A stretch of DNA of 64,000 bases, taken from contig NZ_AYMP01000006.1 in the NCBI RefSeq assembly GCF_000633515.1, positions 62,001 to 126,000 of the forward strand, given 5' to 3'. Positions 10,240 through 18,317 of the stretch are shown here, piece by piece; positions within the stretch are counted from its first letter, which is position 1; the number at the start of each line of letters is the position of its first letter. Under the pieces are notes generated by a model. That model ran no database searches. It worked only from the letters and a program-made list of their open reading frames with translations, and was not told the DNA's origin. This DNA is from Morganella morganii H1r. Lineage in GTDB: Bacteria > Pseudomonadota > Gammaproteobacteria > Enterobacterales > Enterobacteriaceae. The position numbers and the translations under genes are program-made.

Positions 10240-11925
10240 ATGGCAAATAATTGTATGAATAGTGAATCAGAATTAAATAAGAATAAATTTATCAAACAGG
10301 TCTGGAGTCTGGCCTGTCCGTACTGGAAAAGCCGGGAATGGAAAATAGCCTGGCCGCTGATTATGTCTGTCATTGCACTTAATTATATTGTTGTTGAAAT
10401 TGCGGTGAAATACAGCGACTGGAACCGTGATTTCTTTAATCTGATGCAAAATAAGGACTGGGATAATTTCTGGCCGATGCTGAGTCAGTTTGTTCTGATT
10501 ATGGCGGTTTATTCTTCAGTCGATCTAATTGAAGAGTATTTGCGCCGGACATTACGTATCCGCTGGCGGGGCTGGCTGACAGAGCGGTTTCTTACGCAGT
10601 GGCTGAGCCATAAGCGTATTTACCGGCATCCGCTTTTGTATAAAGAGAGTGATAACCCGGATCAGCGTATTGCTCAGGATATAAAAGAATTTTGTGACCA
10701 GACATTACAGCTGGGGCTGGGATTACTGCGGACAGTCACCAGCCTGGTGTCTTTTACCGTTATTTTATGGAATCTTTCCGGAACACTGACATTTGAGCTG
10801 GGCGGAATGACATGGGTAATACCGGGATATATGGTGTGGGTGGCAATACTGTATTCCGTTATCGGTACATGGCTCACCCATAAAATTACCAGAAAACTGA
10901 TCCCGCTGACATTTCAGCAGGAAAAATGCGAAGCCGACTTTCGTTTTCACCTGATGCGGGTAAAAGAATACGCGGAGTCGATCAGTTTTCTGCGCGGTGA
11001 AAAGGCGGAATTATCCTCATCAAAACGGTTATTCGGAAAAATATGGCAGAACTGGCAATATCTGACCGGAATGAAAATGAAATATCAGGCCTTTAACAGC
11101 GGATATAATGAGGTCGCCCGCATTTTCCCGTATCTGGTGGCATCGCCGCGACTGATGAGCGGCAGTCTGCAGCTCGGGGATATGATGCAGACCGCAACCG
11201 GATTTTACCGGGTACAGGAAGCATTCAGCTGGTTTGTCGATTCTTATGAGTCAGTGGCAAACTGGCGGGCAGTCACCGGGCGTCTGGTGACATTCAGCGC
11301 GCAGCTGGATTCGATTACCGGCAGCGGCACAATCCGTCAGTCTGATTCTCCCGAATGGTCTGAGTTATCGGTATTTTTACCGGATAACCGCCCGGTTCAG
11401 GAAAATATGTCCGGCACCTTTCCGGACAGCAGCGCAATTACAGGCCCGTCGGGATGCGGAAAAAGTACATTCCTGCGCACACTCGCCGGGTTATGGCCGC
11501 ATTATAAAGGTTCATTATCCATGCCTCCGGATAATAACTGCATGTTTATTCCCCAGAAACCGTATTTACCGGAAGCCACATTGCGGGAAATTTTAATATA
11601 TCCCCATATTCACGGGGAATATGACGATGCATTGCTGGCCGGTGCATTAACAGATGTGGGACTCAGCCATTTTATTCCTGAACTGGATACCGGGAAAAAC
11701 TGGCAGCACACATTATCCGGCGGAGAACTCCAGAAAATAATGTTGGCACGGTGTCTGATACAAAAACCGGACTGGCTGTTTCTTGATGAGGCTTTATCTG
11801 AACTCGATGAGGAAAATTATAAAACACTGAGCCGGTTACTCAGGGAAAAACTGGCTCACAGTCATATTATTGAAATATCTCACAGGGAAGACGTGAGAAA
11901 TGATAAGCCCGGGTTGATTTTATGA
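10240..11925 (+). CDS. ABC transporter with fused membrane and ATPase domains, YddA/FusD-like
   Basis: About 561 residues from the ATG at 10240, close to the 561 of E. coli YddA; starts at 10216 (inside the hairpin loop) and 10255 are also possible. The N-terminal half has about six membrane segments and the SbmA/BacA-type sequence DWNRDFFNLMQNKD, NPDQRIAQDIKEF. The C-terminal half is an ATPase with Walker A GPSGCGKST (about 402-410), signature LSGGELQKIMLARCL, Walker B DWLFLDEAL and switch His in IIEISHR. It belongs to the inner-membrane exporter-fold importer family. In the Fus model it would move peptide or cofactor products between periplasm and cytoplasm. The stop overlaps the start of the peptidase gene by four bases (ATGA), indicating translational coupling. 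Confidence 0.87.
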   Translation: MANNCMNSESELNKNKFIKQVWSLACPYWKSREWKIAWPLIMSVIALNYIVVEIAVKYSDWNRDFFNLMQNKDWDNFWPMLSQFVLIMAVYSSVDLIEEYLRRTLRIRWRGWLTERFLTQWLSHKRIYRHPLLYKESDNPDQRIAQDIKEFCDQTLQLGLGLLRTVTSLVSFTVILWNLSGTLTFELGGMTWVIPGYMVWVAILYSVIGTWLTHKITRKLIPLTFQQEKCEADFRFHLMRVKEYAESISFLRGEKAELSSSKRLFGKIWQNWQYLTGMKMKYQAFNSGYNEVARIFPYLVASPRLMSGSLQLGDMMQTATGFYRVQEAFSWFVDSYESVANWRAVTGRLVTFSAQLDSITGSGTIRQSDSPEWSELSVFLPDNRPVQENMSGTFPDSSAITGPSGCGKSTFLRTLAGLWPHYKGSLSMPPDNNCMFIPQKPYLPEATLREILIYPHIHGEYDDALLAGALTDVGLSHFIPELDTGKNWQHTLSGGELQKIMLARCLIQKPDWLFLDEALSELDEENYKTLSRLLREKLAHSHIIEISHREDVRNDKPGLIL

Positions 11926-14720
11926 AAAGAATACTACTGCTAACCGGTATGTTATTTATTCTTGCCGCCTGTTCCGGTCAGCAGACACAGGTTAATGATC
12001 TGCTGAAAATGAAAACACTTCGGTATGACCCGGCAATAGAAACCGGCACGCTGAATAACGGATTCCGTTATTTTCTGGCCGAAAACAGCACACCGGAGAA
12101 AAAAGTGTATATCCGGCTGGTTGTTAATGCCGGGTCAATGAATGAGGATGATGACCAGAGAGGTGTCGCGCATATTGTCGAACATATGGCATTTAACGGC
12201 ACAACACATTTCCCCGGTAATCAGCTGATCCGTGACCTGGAAAAAGCGGGATTAAAATTCGGTATTGATATTAATGCATTCACGGACTTTGAAAATACCG
12301 TCTACACATTAAATCTGCCGGATAATGATCCGGCAAAAATTAACCTTGCACTGGATATTGTTGCTGACTGGGCAGGGCGGGTCACCATCAGTCAGGCGGA
12401 TCTGGATGCAGAAAGGGGTGTTGTTCTGGAAGAGTGGCGCGCCAGACTGGGTGCAATGCTGCGGCTGGGAGATAAAAAGAGCGCCATTGAGATGGCGGGA
12501 TCGCGTTATGCATTACGCGACCCTATCGGGGATGCGGAAACAATACAATATGTCAGCCGTAAACGGGTGGCTGATTTTTATTATCGCTGGTACAGACCGG
12601 ATAATATGTCGCTGGTGGTTGCCGGGGATATTAATAAACAACACATTCTGTCTCTGCTGAAAACAAAATTAACAATGCTTCCGGTCAGAAAAGATCCGCC
12701 TGAGATGATTGATTATTCAGTACCGTTGCCGGAACACTGGCGCGCGGCTTTTGTTCATGAGGATGAAATCCGGACACCGGCGGTGGAAATCAGTTTTTTC
12801 AGCCCTTATCAGGAAGATTATTCACTGACCCGTTATAAGGATGATCTGGTTAATCAGATTATGACCCGGCTGATAAATATCCGGTTACAGTATCTGGAAA
12901 AAGAGAATGATGAATTTATCAGTACCGCAAATTATTACTCTTCAGCGACCGGAAGGGAAACCATACAATCGGTATTTTCCCTGCAATTATCCGATGAAAA
13001 ATATGATGAAGCCACGCTGAGTATTTTTAATTTTCTTGCCGCTGCTGAGCAGCAGGGTTTTACGCAGGCTGAGCTGGATGAAGAGCTTGAGCGGTTAACC
13101 CGGCTTAATGAAAAGCAGAAAGATAAAACCATTTACAGTATTGATCTTGCGGCGGACATGATGACGGCAGCAGCCAGCCATCAGCTCCTTGCAGGGCAGA
13201 ATGATAAATTTCTGCTCAATCGCTATTACCTGAAAAATATTACCTTAGCCGATGTGAACAGCGCATTTCATACGATGACTGCCGTAAAATCCCGGCTGGT
13301 GATGATAACGCATCCGGAGAAAATACAGCCGCAGGTCATGGATACGGCAACACTGGAAAAAAACTGGATTGAAAGCCACAGGTTACCACAGAAAAAATGG
13401 GACCCGGCCGCAGAACAAATAACAGAACTACCGGATATTAATGTCACGGCCGGCAGTGTGAAACTTATCAGAACGGTTGAAGAATATAATATCAGGGAAT
13501 ATCAGCTGAGTAACGGCAGCCGGTTAATCTATCAGTACAATAATGATAATCCGGGAAAAGTGTTCTTTAAAGCGCTGACACCCGGCGGATTACGGTCAGT
13601 ACCGGATGACGATTATCATGCGCTGCGGATTGCTGTCAGCCTGACGGATGAAACCGGTTTTGGCCGTTATCCGCTGTCCGCGTTACAGGCTGTTTTTAAT
13701 AAAAGTCCGGTGGTGATGTCAACATTACTGGATGAGCATCAGCAGGGTTTTTCCGGCTGGGCAGAGGCGGATAATCTTGAAAAAATTCTGACGCTTTTTC
13801 ATTTGAAATTAAATGAAAGCCGGGTAACGGAAAAAGTATGGCGTAAATATAAATCAGAAATGGATAAACAGCTGGCGGAGAATAATAAAGACAGTCAGCA
13901 TCTCTTTATGCAGAAAATATCATCACTGCGTTATCCGGAAAAACATACCATATATGATGTCACCCGGCAGGATCTTGATACACTGAGTGCGGAAAAACTG
14001 ACGCAATTGTATGAACGTTATATCAGTAATAAAACCGATTTTACCTATTTCATTGCCGGTGATATTCAGCCCCGCGATGCGGAAAAAATCGCAGAGAAAT
14101 ATCTGGCATCTGTTGATGTAAAAAATGATGGCAGAGAACCCGTTGCAATTGAAGCCGGAACACCGGAAACACCATTAATTGTCAGAGGATTGCAGGAGCC
14201 GAGGGCAGAGGTGGAAATTTATCTTGTCCGCAAAAATGGCTGGCGGCCGGATAATGCCTATTATCTGGAGATCGGCGGCGAGCTGATTCAGGAAAAACTG
14301 CGTGAAAAATTACGTGAGGAGGCATCGGGTGTCTACAGTGTCACCGCATGGTTCTGGCACAACCCGTCTGAAATACAGGATGAGGGACGGATCATGTTCA
14401 CCTGTGCGCCGGAACGGGTGGATGAACTGATTACCCTGAGTGAACGTGTGCTGACGGAATTTGAGCAGAAAGGAATTGATCGGCAGGTATTCAGAAATAA
14501 AATCGTTCAGAGCCGCGATATTCTTGAACGAACCGGTAATTCGGTGACCGGCATACTGGAAGATATTGAACGCAGTTATATGCTGACCGGGGGGCCGTTA
14601 TTAATCGGTGCTTCACTGCGGGCAAATGAAAAGGCCTCACCGGAAGAGACTGAAGTCGTTTTACAGGACTTTTTACGTCATGCCGGAAAATTCCATGCGG
14701 TATTACTGCCTGCGGAGTAA
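11922..14720 (+). CDS. Periplasmic M16 zinc peptidase, PqqL/FusC-like lipoprotein
   Basis: 932 residues, matching E. coli PqqL (931). The inverzincin motif HIVEH lies at 84-88 (zinc ligands H84 and H88, catalytic E87), and the third ligand lies in ERGVVLEEW near 170. Four M16 half-domains fill the length, giving the clam-shell chamber of pitrilysin-type enzymes that degrade small proteins or peptides. The N-terminus MKRILLLTGMLFILAAC is a lipoprotein signal (lipobox LAAC, Cys17, then Ser), so the enzyme is probably anchored to the inner leaflet of the outer membrane. In the Fus system the homologue cleaves imported ferredoxin in the periplasm to free its iron. It overlaps the ABC gene by four bases and lies three bases before the tonB-like gene. 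Confidence 0.88.
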   Translation: MKRILLLTGMLFILAACSGQQTQVNDLLKMKTLRYDPAIETGTLNNGFRYFLAENSTPEKKVYIRLVVNAGSMNEDDDQRGVAHIVEHMAFNGTTHFPGNQLIRDLEKAGLKFGIDINAFTDFENTVYTLNLPDNDPAKINLALDIVADWAGRVTISQADLDAERGVVLEEWRARLGAMLRLGDKKSAIEMAGSRYALRDPIGDAETIQYVSRKRVADFYYRWYRPDNMSLVVAGDINKQHILSLLKTKLTMLPVRKDPPEMIDYSVPLPEHWRAAFVHEDEIRTPAVEISFFSPYQEDYSLTRYKDDLVNQIMTRLINIRLQYLEKENDEFISTANYYSSATGRETIQSVFSLQLSDEKYDEATLSIFNFLAAAEQQGFTQAELDEELERLTRLNEKQKDKTIYSIDLAADMMTAAASHQLLAGQNDKFLLNRYYLKNITLADVNSAFHTMTAVKSRLVMITHPEKIQPQVMDTATLEKNWIESHRLPQKKWDPAAEQITELPDINVTAGSVKLIRTVEEYNIREYQLSNGSRLIYQYNNDNPGKVFFKALTPGGLRSVPDDDYHALRIAVSLTDETGFGRYPLSALQAVFNKSPVVMSTLLDEHQQGFSGWAEADNLEKILTLFHLKLNESRVTEKVWRKYKSEMDKQLAENNKDSQHLFMQKISSLRYPEKHTIYDVTRQDLDTLSAEKLTQLYERYISNKTDFTYFIAGDIQPRDAEKIAEKYLASVDVKNDGREPVAIEAGTPETPLIVRGLQEPRAEVEIYLVRKNGWRPDNAYYLEIGGELIQEKLREKLREEASGVYSVTAWFWHNPSEIQDEGRIMFTCAPERVDELITLSERVLTEFEQKGIDRQVFRNKIVQSRDILERTGNSVTGILEDIERSYMLTGGPLLIGASLRANEKASPEETEVVLQDFLRHAGKFHAVLLPAE

Positions 14721-14723
14721 TCA

Positions 14724-15437
14724 ATGAATCGCTGCAACCCGGCCGGTTTATTCTTTTCTCTGTGTCTTCACGGCGGACTGCTTATTTTTTTATTCTCTGT
14801 GAGCCAGCCTGATTACGCGGAGAACGGCAATATCCGGACAGATAACCGCAATGCCATGTTATTGCTGCCTGCGCCGGAAAAGGCGGATGAACATTCTCCG
14901 GATATACCGGAACAGAGCACGGAAAGTCCGTTACCGGTGATAAGCCCGGCAGCGGATAAAAAATCAGAATGGCAGGCGGAAAAAAACAGAAAAAAACGCG
15001 GGAATAAACCGCGGCAGAAAATTAAAAAGCCGGTTACCGCACCGCGGCATGATAACGATGCGCATAAACCGGCAGAGGTTCCGGATACCGGTTTACAGTC
15101 ATCTCTGTCGGCCGGAAATCATAACCTGACAGCAGCCGATACCGTTGCCGGGCAGCAGAGTGACGACGAGCTGTGGTTATACCGGGAAAAAATGCGCAGA
15201 GAAATCCTGCGGTATATTTATTATCCCGCCAGAATCAGAAAGATCAGCGCGGCTGTTGATATTAATGTCAGTATTTCCGCAACCGGCGCACTTTCTGATC
15301 CAGTGGTGATCAGAAGTTCGGGGAACCGGATACTGGATAAAATTGCCCTCGGTGCGGTCAGTCAATATCAGCCGGTGGGGATCCCTCCGCCGGGATTAGA
15401 CAAAAGCATTGTCCTGACGGTGGATTTTATTAAGTAA
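14724..15437 (+). CDS. Dedicated TonB-family protein, FusB-like
   Basis: 237 residues with the TonB plan. The N-terminal membrane anchor (about 9-26) carries Ser12-x3-His16, the spacing of the TonB S-x3-H motif needed for coupling to ExbB/ExbD. A charged Pro/Lys-rich periplasmic linker follows (about 40-130, KKRGNKPRQKIKKPVTAP). The C-terminal TonB domain is at about 150-237, with YYPARIRK, VNVSISATGAL, SSGNRILDKIA and a final VDFIK. It transmits proton-motive force to outer-membrane receptors. No exbB or exbD lies nearby, so it must borrow the chromosomal pair. Its place at the end of the receptor-transporter-peptidase cluster suggests service to the receptor at 7836. Confidence 0.85.
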   Translation: MNRCNPAGLFFSLCLHGGLLIFLFSVSQPDYAENGNIRTDNRNAMLLLPAPEKADEHSPDIPEQSTESPLPVISPAADKKSEWQAEKNRKKRGNKPRQKIKKPVTAPRHDNDAHKPAEVPDTGLQSSLSAGNHNLTAADTVAGQQSDDELWLYREKMRREILRYIYYPARIRKISAAVDINVSISATGALSDPVVIRSSGNRILDKIALGAVSQYQPVGIPPPGLDKSIVLTVDFIK

Positions 15438-15479
15438 ACAGCGTGTTTGTTTGTCTGTTCCGGTATAAAAAATCGTCTT

Positions 15480-15497
15480 TGTCATAAAATAACGACA
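15480..15497 (+). promoter_or_regulatory. GlrR binding site 1 for glmY
   Basis: Perfect TGTC-N10-GACA, the GlrR recognition pattern, about 257 bases upstream of the GlmY start. Confidence 0.8.
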
Positions 15498-15511
15498 GTC
15501 GGTATTTTTAA

Positions 15512-15529
15512 TGTCGCCAAAAAGAGACA
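15512..15529 (+). promoter_or_regulatory. GlrR binding site 2 for glmY
   Basis: Perfect TGTC-N10-GACA, 32 bases (three helical turns) after site 1. Confidence 0.8.
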
Positions 15530-15574
15530 TGCAACACATTGATATTTAAAGAGGTAAAAAAGAACAAAAAAGAC

Positions 15575-15592
15575 TGTCGCAAATCAGAGACG
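15575..15592 (+). promoter_or_regulatory. GlrR binding site 3 for glmY
   Basis: TGTC-N10-GACG, one base off the consensus; 63 bases after site 2. Three upstream sites also occur ahead of E. coli glmY. Confidence 0.7.
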
Positions 15593-15718
15593 GTTTTTCA
15601 TAAAATAGGGGCAAAGCCGGGTTCTTATGTGGTTATGGCCGTATCCTGAAAAGATTAAAGCTATCTTTGAAAATATTTTTACTTTAATAACAATGTCTTG
15701 GTTTTTATTTTAAAAAGT

Positions 15719-15734
15719 TGGCACAGCAGTTGCA
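15719..15734 (+). promoter_or_regulatory. Sigma-54 promoter of glmY
   Basis: TGGCAC-N5-TTGCA is an exact match to the -24/-12 consensus, 12 bases ahead of the GlmY-like sequence. The A+T-rich DNA between it and the GlrR sites would suit IHF bending. Confidence 0.9.
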
Positions 15735-15745
15735 ATATCTTCTTC

Positions 15746-15954
15746 AGTTGCTCATTCAATTTTTTATGTCGGCCCGCAAATAAGGCGGAAACATGCCACA
15801 TAAGCCCGGGAATGATGCCAGAGTAAGGTGCCTACCGTCCGTTAATACCGATAACTGCGCAAGCTTTATCAGACACAGGGCGACACGTTGAGTGAGGCAC
15901 CACCTTAATCTCACTGACGGGACGGCAGGAAACTGTCGTCCCGTCATCATTTTA
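15746..15954 (+). ncRNA. glmY: GlmY small RNA
   Basis: GlmY protects the homologous sRNA GlmZ from RapZ/RNase E cleavage, and so raises glmS translation when glucosamine-6-phosphate is low. The start AGTTGCTCATTCA followed by TTATGTCGGCCC closely resembles the 5' end of E. coli GlmY, and a CAGACACAGGGCGACA stretch is shared further on. A 10-pair hairpin with arms TGACGGGACG/CGTCCCGTCA (15915-15946) and TCATTTTA end the RNA. Its place upstream of glrK, its sigma-54 promoter and three GlrR sites repeat the E. coli arrangement. The 3' end is approximate, and processing to a shorter form is expected. Confidence 0.85.
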
Positions 15955-16060
15955 TACCTTCCTGCGTCTTTTCTGTTCTCTTTTTCGCACTGATGCATGC
16001 TGAGACTTTTCTCTTATCCCGGAACCGGTTAGCATCATGCACATGACAACAGGTTAAGAG

Positions 16061-17500
16061 ATGACAATCTTGAAAAAATGGCGATTATTTCCGCGTTCGC
16101 TGCGTCAGCTGGTCGTGGTGGCATTCTGTCTGGTATTGCTGCCGTTGCTGGGACTGGCGTGGCAGGCGTATCAGAGTCTTGATGAACTGAGTAATCAGGC
16201 GGCGCAAATCAGTATCTCAACCGTACAGGATGCGCGGCGCAGTGAGGAAATGTCGAGCCTGGCGCTGGAAATGGAGCGCAGCTACCGTCAGTATTGTGTG
16301 CTGGGAAATGAAACCCTGAAAAATGTCTGGCACAAACAGTATCTCCGCTATGAGGACTATCTCGCCCGCCAGAAACAATCCACCCCCGATCCGCGCTATA
16401 CTGATGACATCGCCGGCAGTCTCGGACAGTTATCTGTCCTGCAGTGTGAAAATGGTGAGCCGGTTGCCGCCATGACCACCCACCTGGAAGCCTTTGCCCG
16501 CAGTAATGCTGACCTGGTGCAGGCTATCCGTGAGGCGAATTTCCGGCGCGGTGAGGAACTCCAGAATGCTATCGCGCGCAAAGGTCAGTCATTCGGCTGG
16601 CAGAGCCTGCTGGTATTTGTTCTGAGCACCGGACTGATTATTCTGTTTACCCGTATGATTATCGGGCCGGTGAAGGTGATTGAACGGATGGTTAACCGTC
16701 TGGGAGAAGGGCGCAACCTGATACACCGCCTTGATAATTTTAACGGCCCGAGAGAACTGCGTTCGCTGGCGCTGCGGATTGTCTGGCTGAGTGAGCGTCT
16801 TGACTGGCTGGAATCCCAGCGTCACGAATTTTTGCGCCATATTTCCCATGAACTGAAAACACCGCTGGCCAGTATGCGGGAAGGTACTGAACTGCTGGCA
16901 GATGAAGTGGCGGGACCGCTGACGGCGGATCAGAAAGAGGTGGTATCTATACTGAGTGAAAGCAGCCGCCATTTACAGGTACTGATTGAACAGCTGCTGG
17001 AGTATAACCGCACCCTGGTGGACAGCCCGACAGAAGCCAAATGGGTTAATCTCGATACGGTAGTACACGAGGTGGTCAGCGCCCACAGCTTACCGGCGAG
17101 AAGCAAAGAAATCACGACGGAAGTCGGGCTGGATGAAACCAGTGTCTGGGCTGAACCGGTCTTATTAACACGTGTACTCGATAATCTGTACTCAAATGCG
17201 GTACACTATGGCGCTGAATCGGGTAAGATCCGGATAACCAGCCGGAAAGCCGGTCAGCATATACAGATAGATGTCGCCAATACCGGTACGCCGATCCCGG
17301 AAGAAGAACAGGAAATGATCTTCGAACCGTTCTACCAGGGTTCTCTGCAGCGCAAAGGTGCGGTCAAAGGCAGCGGGCTGGGGCTGAGTATTGCCCGGGA
17401 TTGTATTAACCGGATGGGCGGCGAACTGATATTAGTCGGTTCTGAAGGTGCGGATGTGTGCTTCCGTATTCAGCTTCCGTTCCACACCTTACTGGAATAA
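16061..17500 (+). CDS. glrK: Sensor histidine kinase GlrK (QseE)
   Basis: 479 residues (E. coli about 475). Two membrane helices (about 16-36 and 182-202) enclose a periplasmic sensor region, followed by a HAMP segment. The dimerisation/phosphoacceptor box HISHELKTPLASMREG has its His at residue 263. The HATPase domain shows an N-box DNLYSNAVHYG and the G-box GSGLGLSIARD. It phosphorylates GlrR, which activates sigma-54 transcription of glmY and, in E. coli, rpoE. It is followed closely by qseG and glrR and lies downstream of glmY, so part of its transcription may come through the sRNA promoter. Confidence 0.95.
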   Translation: MTILKKWRLFPRSLRQLVVVAFCLVLLPLLGLAWQAYQSLDELSNQAAQISISTVQDARRSEEMSSLALEMERSYRQYCVLGNETLKNVWHKQYLRYEDYLARQKQSTPDPRYTDDIAGSLGQLSVLQCENGEPVAAMTTHLEAFARSNADLVQAIREANFRRGEELQNAIARKGQSFGWQSLLVFVLSTGLIILFTRMIIGPVKVIERMVNRLGEGRNLIHRLDNFNGPRELRSLALRIVWLSERLDWLESQRHEFLRHISHELKTPLASMREGTELLADEVAGPLTADQKEVVSILSESSRHLQVLIEQLLEYNRTLVDSPTEAKWVNLDTVVHEVVSAHSLPARSKEITTEVGLDETSVWAEPVLLTRVLDNLYSNAVHYGAESGKIRITSRKAGQHIQIDVANTGTPIPEEEQEMIFEPFYQGSLQRKGAVKGSGLGLSIARDCINRMGGELILVGSEGADVCFRIQLPFHTLLE

Positions 17501-17521
17501 CAGGTCAGCATTAACTTGAAA

Positions 17522-18310
17522 ATGACATTTAAGTCCCTGATTGCCGCCGTCCCGCTGTTGCTGGCCGGTTGTGTAAAAACCGCAACGCCGCCGGATCTTT
17601 CCGCGCTGGCGTCTGTCGTCCTGCCGCAGGAGCGGACAACAGATTACCGGATTGCGGATTGTCACGCTATCTGGGAACTCAACTCTGCGGCTGCGACAGA
17701 AAATGCGCTTTACTGGCTGCGGATGATGGATTGCGCTGATTTGCTCAGCAGTGATACAGCCCGCATTATGGCAGGAAAAATCACCCCTGACAGCTGGGAT
17801 TCCGCGCTGCGCCAGAGTATTTTACTCAATAACACCGGCAGCCCGGCCAATGATAAACGTAAGGTGCTTGAGACCCTGAATACTTACAGTACCCGGTTCC
17901 CGGTATCACTGCGCCCGCTGATGACCCTGTGGCGTGCTCAGCTGAAACAGGCGATTACATTGAGTGATGAACGCCAGCGTTACCGCCGCCTGCAGAGTGA
18001 TACTGACGGCCGGATTGATCAGCTGCGTGCGGTCAATGCCCGGCTGCAGTTTGAACTGCAGAATACCACCCGCAAGCTGGAAAATCTGAGCAACATCGAG
18101 CGCCAGCTGGCCGGTCGTAAACAACCGACCAAAGCCGATACGGAACTGGAAAGTGCCCTCGAAGAGCGCCGCGAAGCATTAGAAGAGGCAGCAGGTACGG
18201 CAGAGCCGAAACCGGCGGAAGCAAAACCTGCTGATGTTAAACCGGCAGAAGCCAAACCGGCAGAACCGAAAGCCGCAGAAACCAAACCGGCACAGGATAA
18301 AAAGGAGTAA
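17522..18310 (+). CDS. qseG: Outer-membrane lipoprotein QseG
   Basis: About 262 residues from ATG 17522 (a TTG at 17516 is also possible). A lipoprotein signal with LLLAGC near residue 17 is followed by the QseG core: an ALYWLRMMDCADLLS stretch and a coiled coil around TTRKLENLSNIERQLA. QseG interacts with the GlrK sensor domain and tunes its activity. The gene lies between glrK and glrR as in E. coli. Compared with E. coli (237 residues), the C-terminus is extended by a low-complexity Pro/Ala/Lys tail made of PAEAKPA-like units, about 35 residues long. Confidence 0.9.
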   Translation: MTFKSLIAAVPLLLAGCVKTATPPDLSALASVVLPQERTTDYRIADCHAIWELNSAAATENALYWLRMMDCADLLSSDTARIMAGKITPDSWDSALRQSILLNNTGSPANDKRKVLETLNTYSTRFPVSLRPLMTLWRAQLKQAITLSDERQRYRRLQSDTDGRIDQLRAVNARLQFELQNTTRKLENLSNIERQLAGRKQPTKADTELESALEERREALEEAAGTAEPKPAEAKPADVKPAEAKPAEPKAAETKPAQDKKE

Positions 18311-18317
18311 CCCCGGC

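Noticed and set aside
15756-15998. 80-codon minus-strand frame across GlmY
   Set aside because: It overlaps the structured sRNA and its terminator stem, and no family is recognisable.
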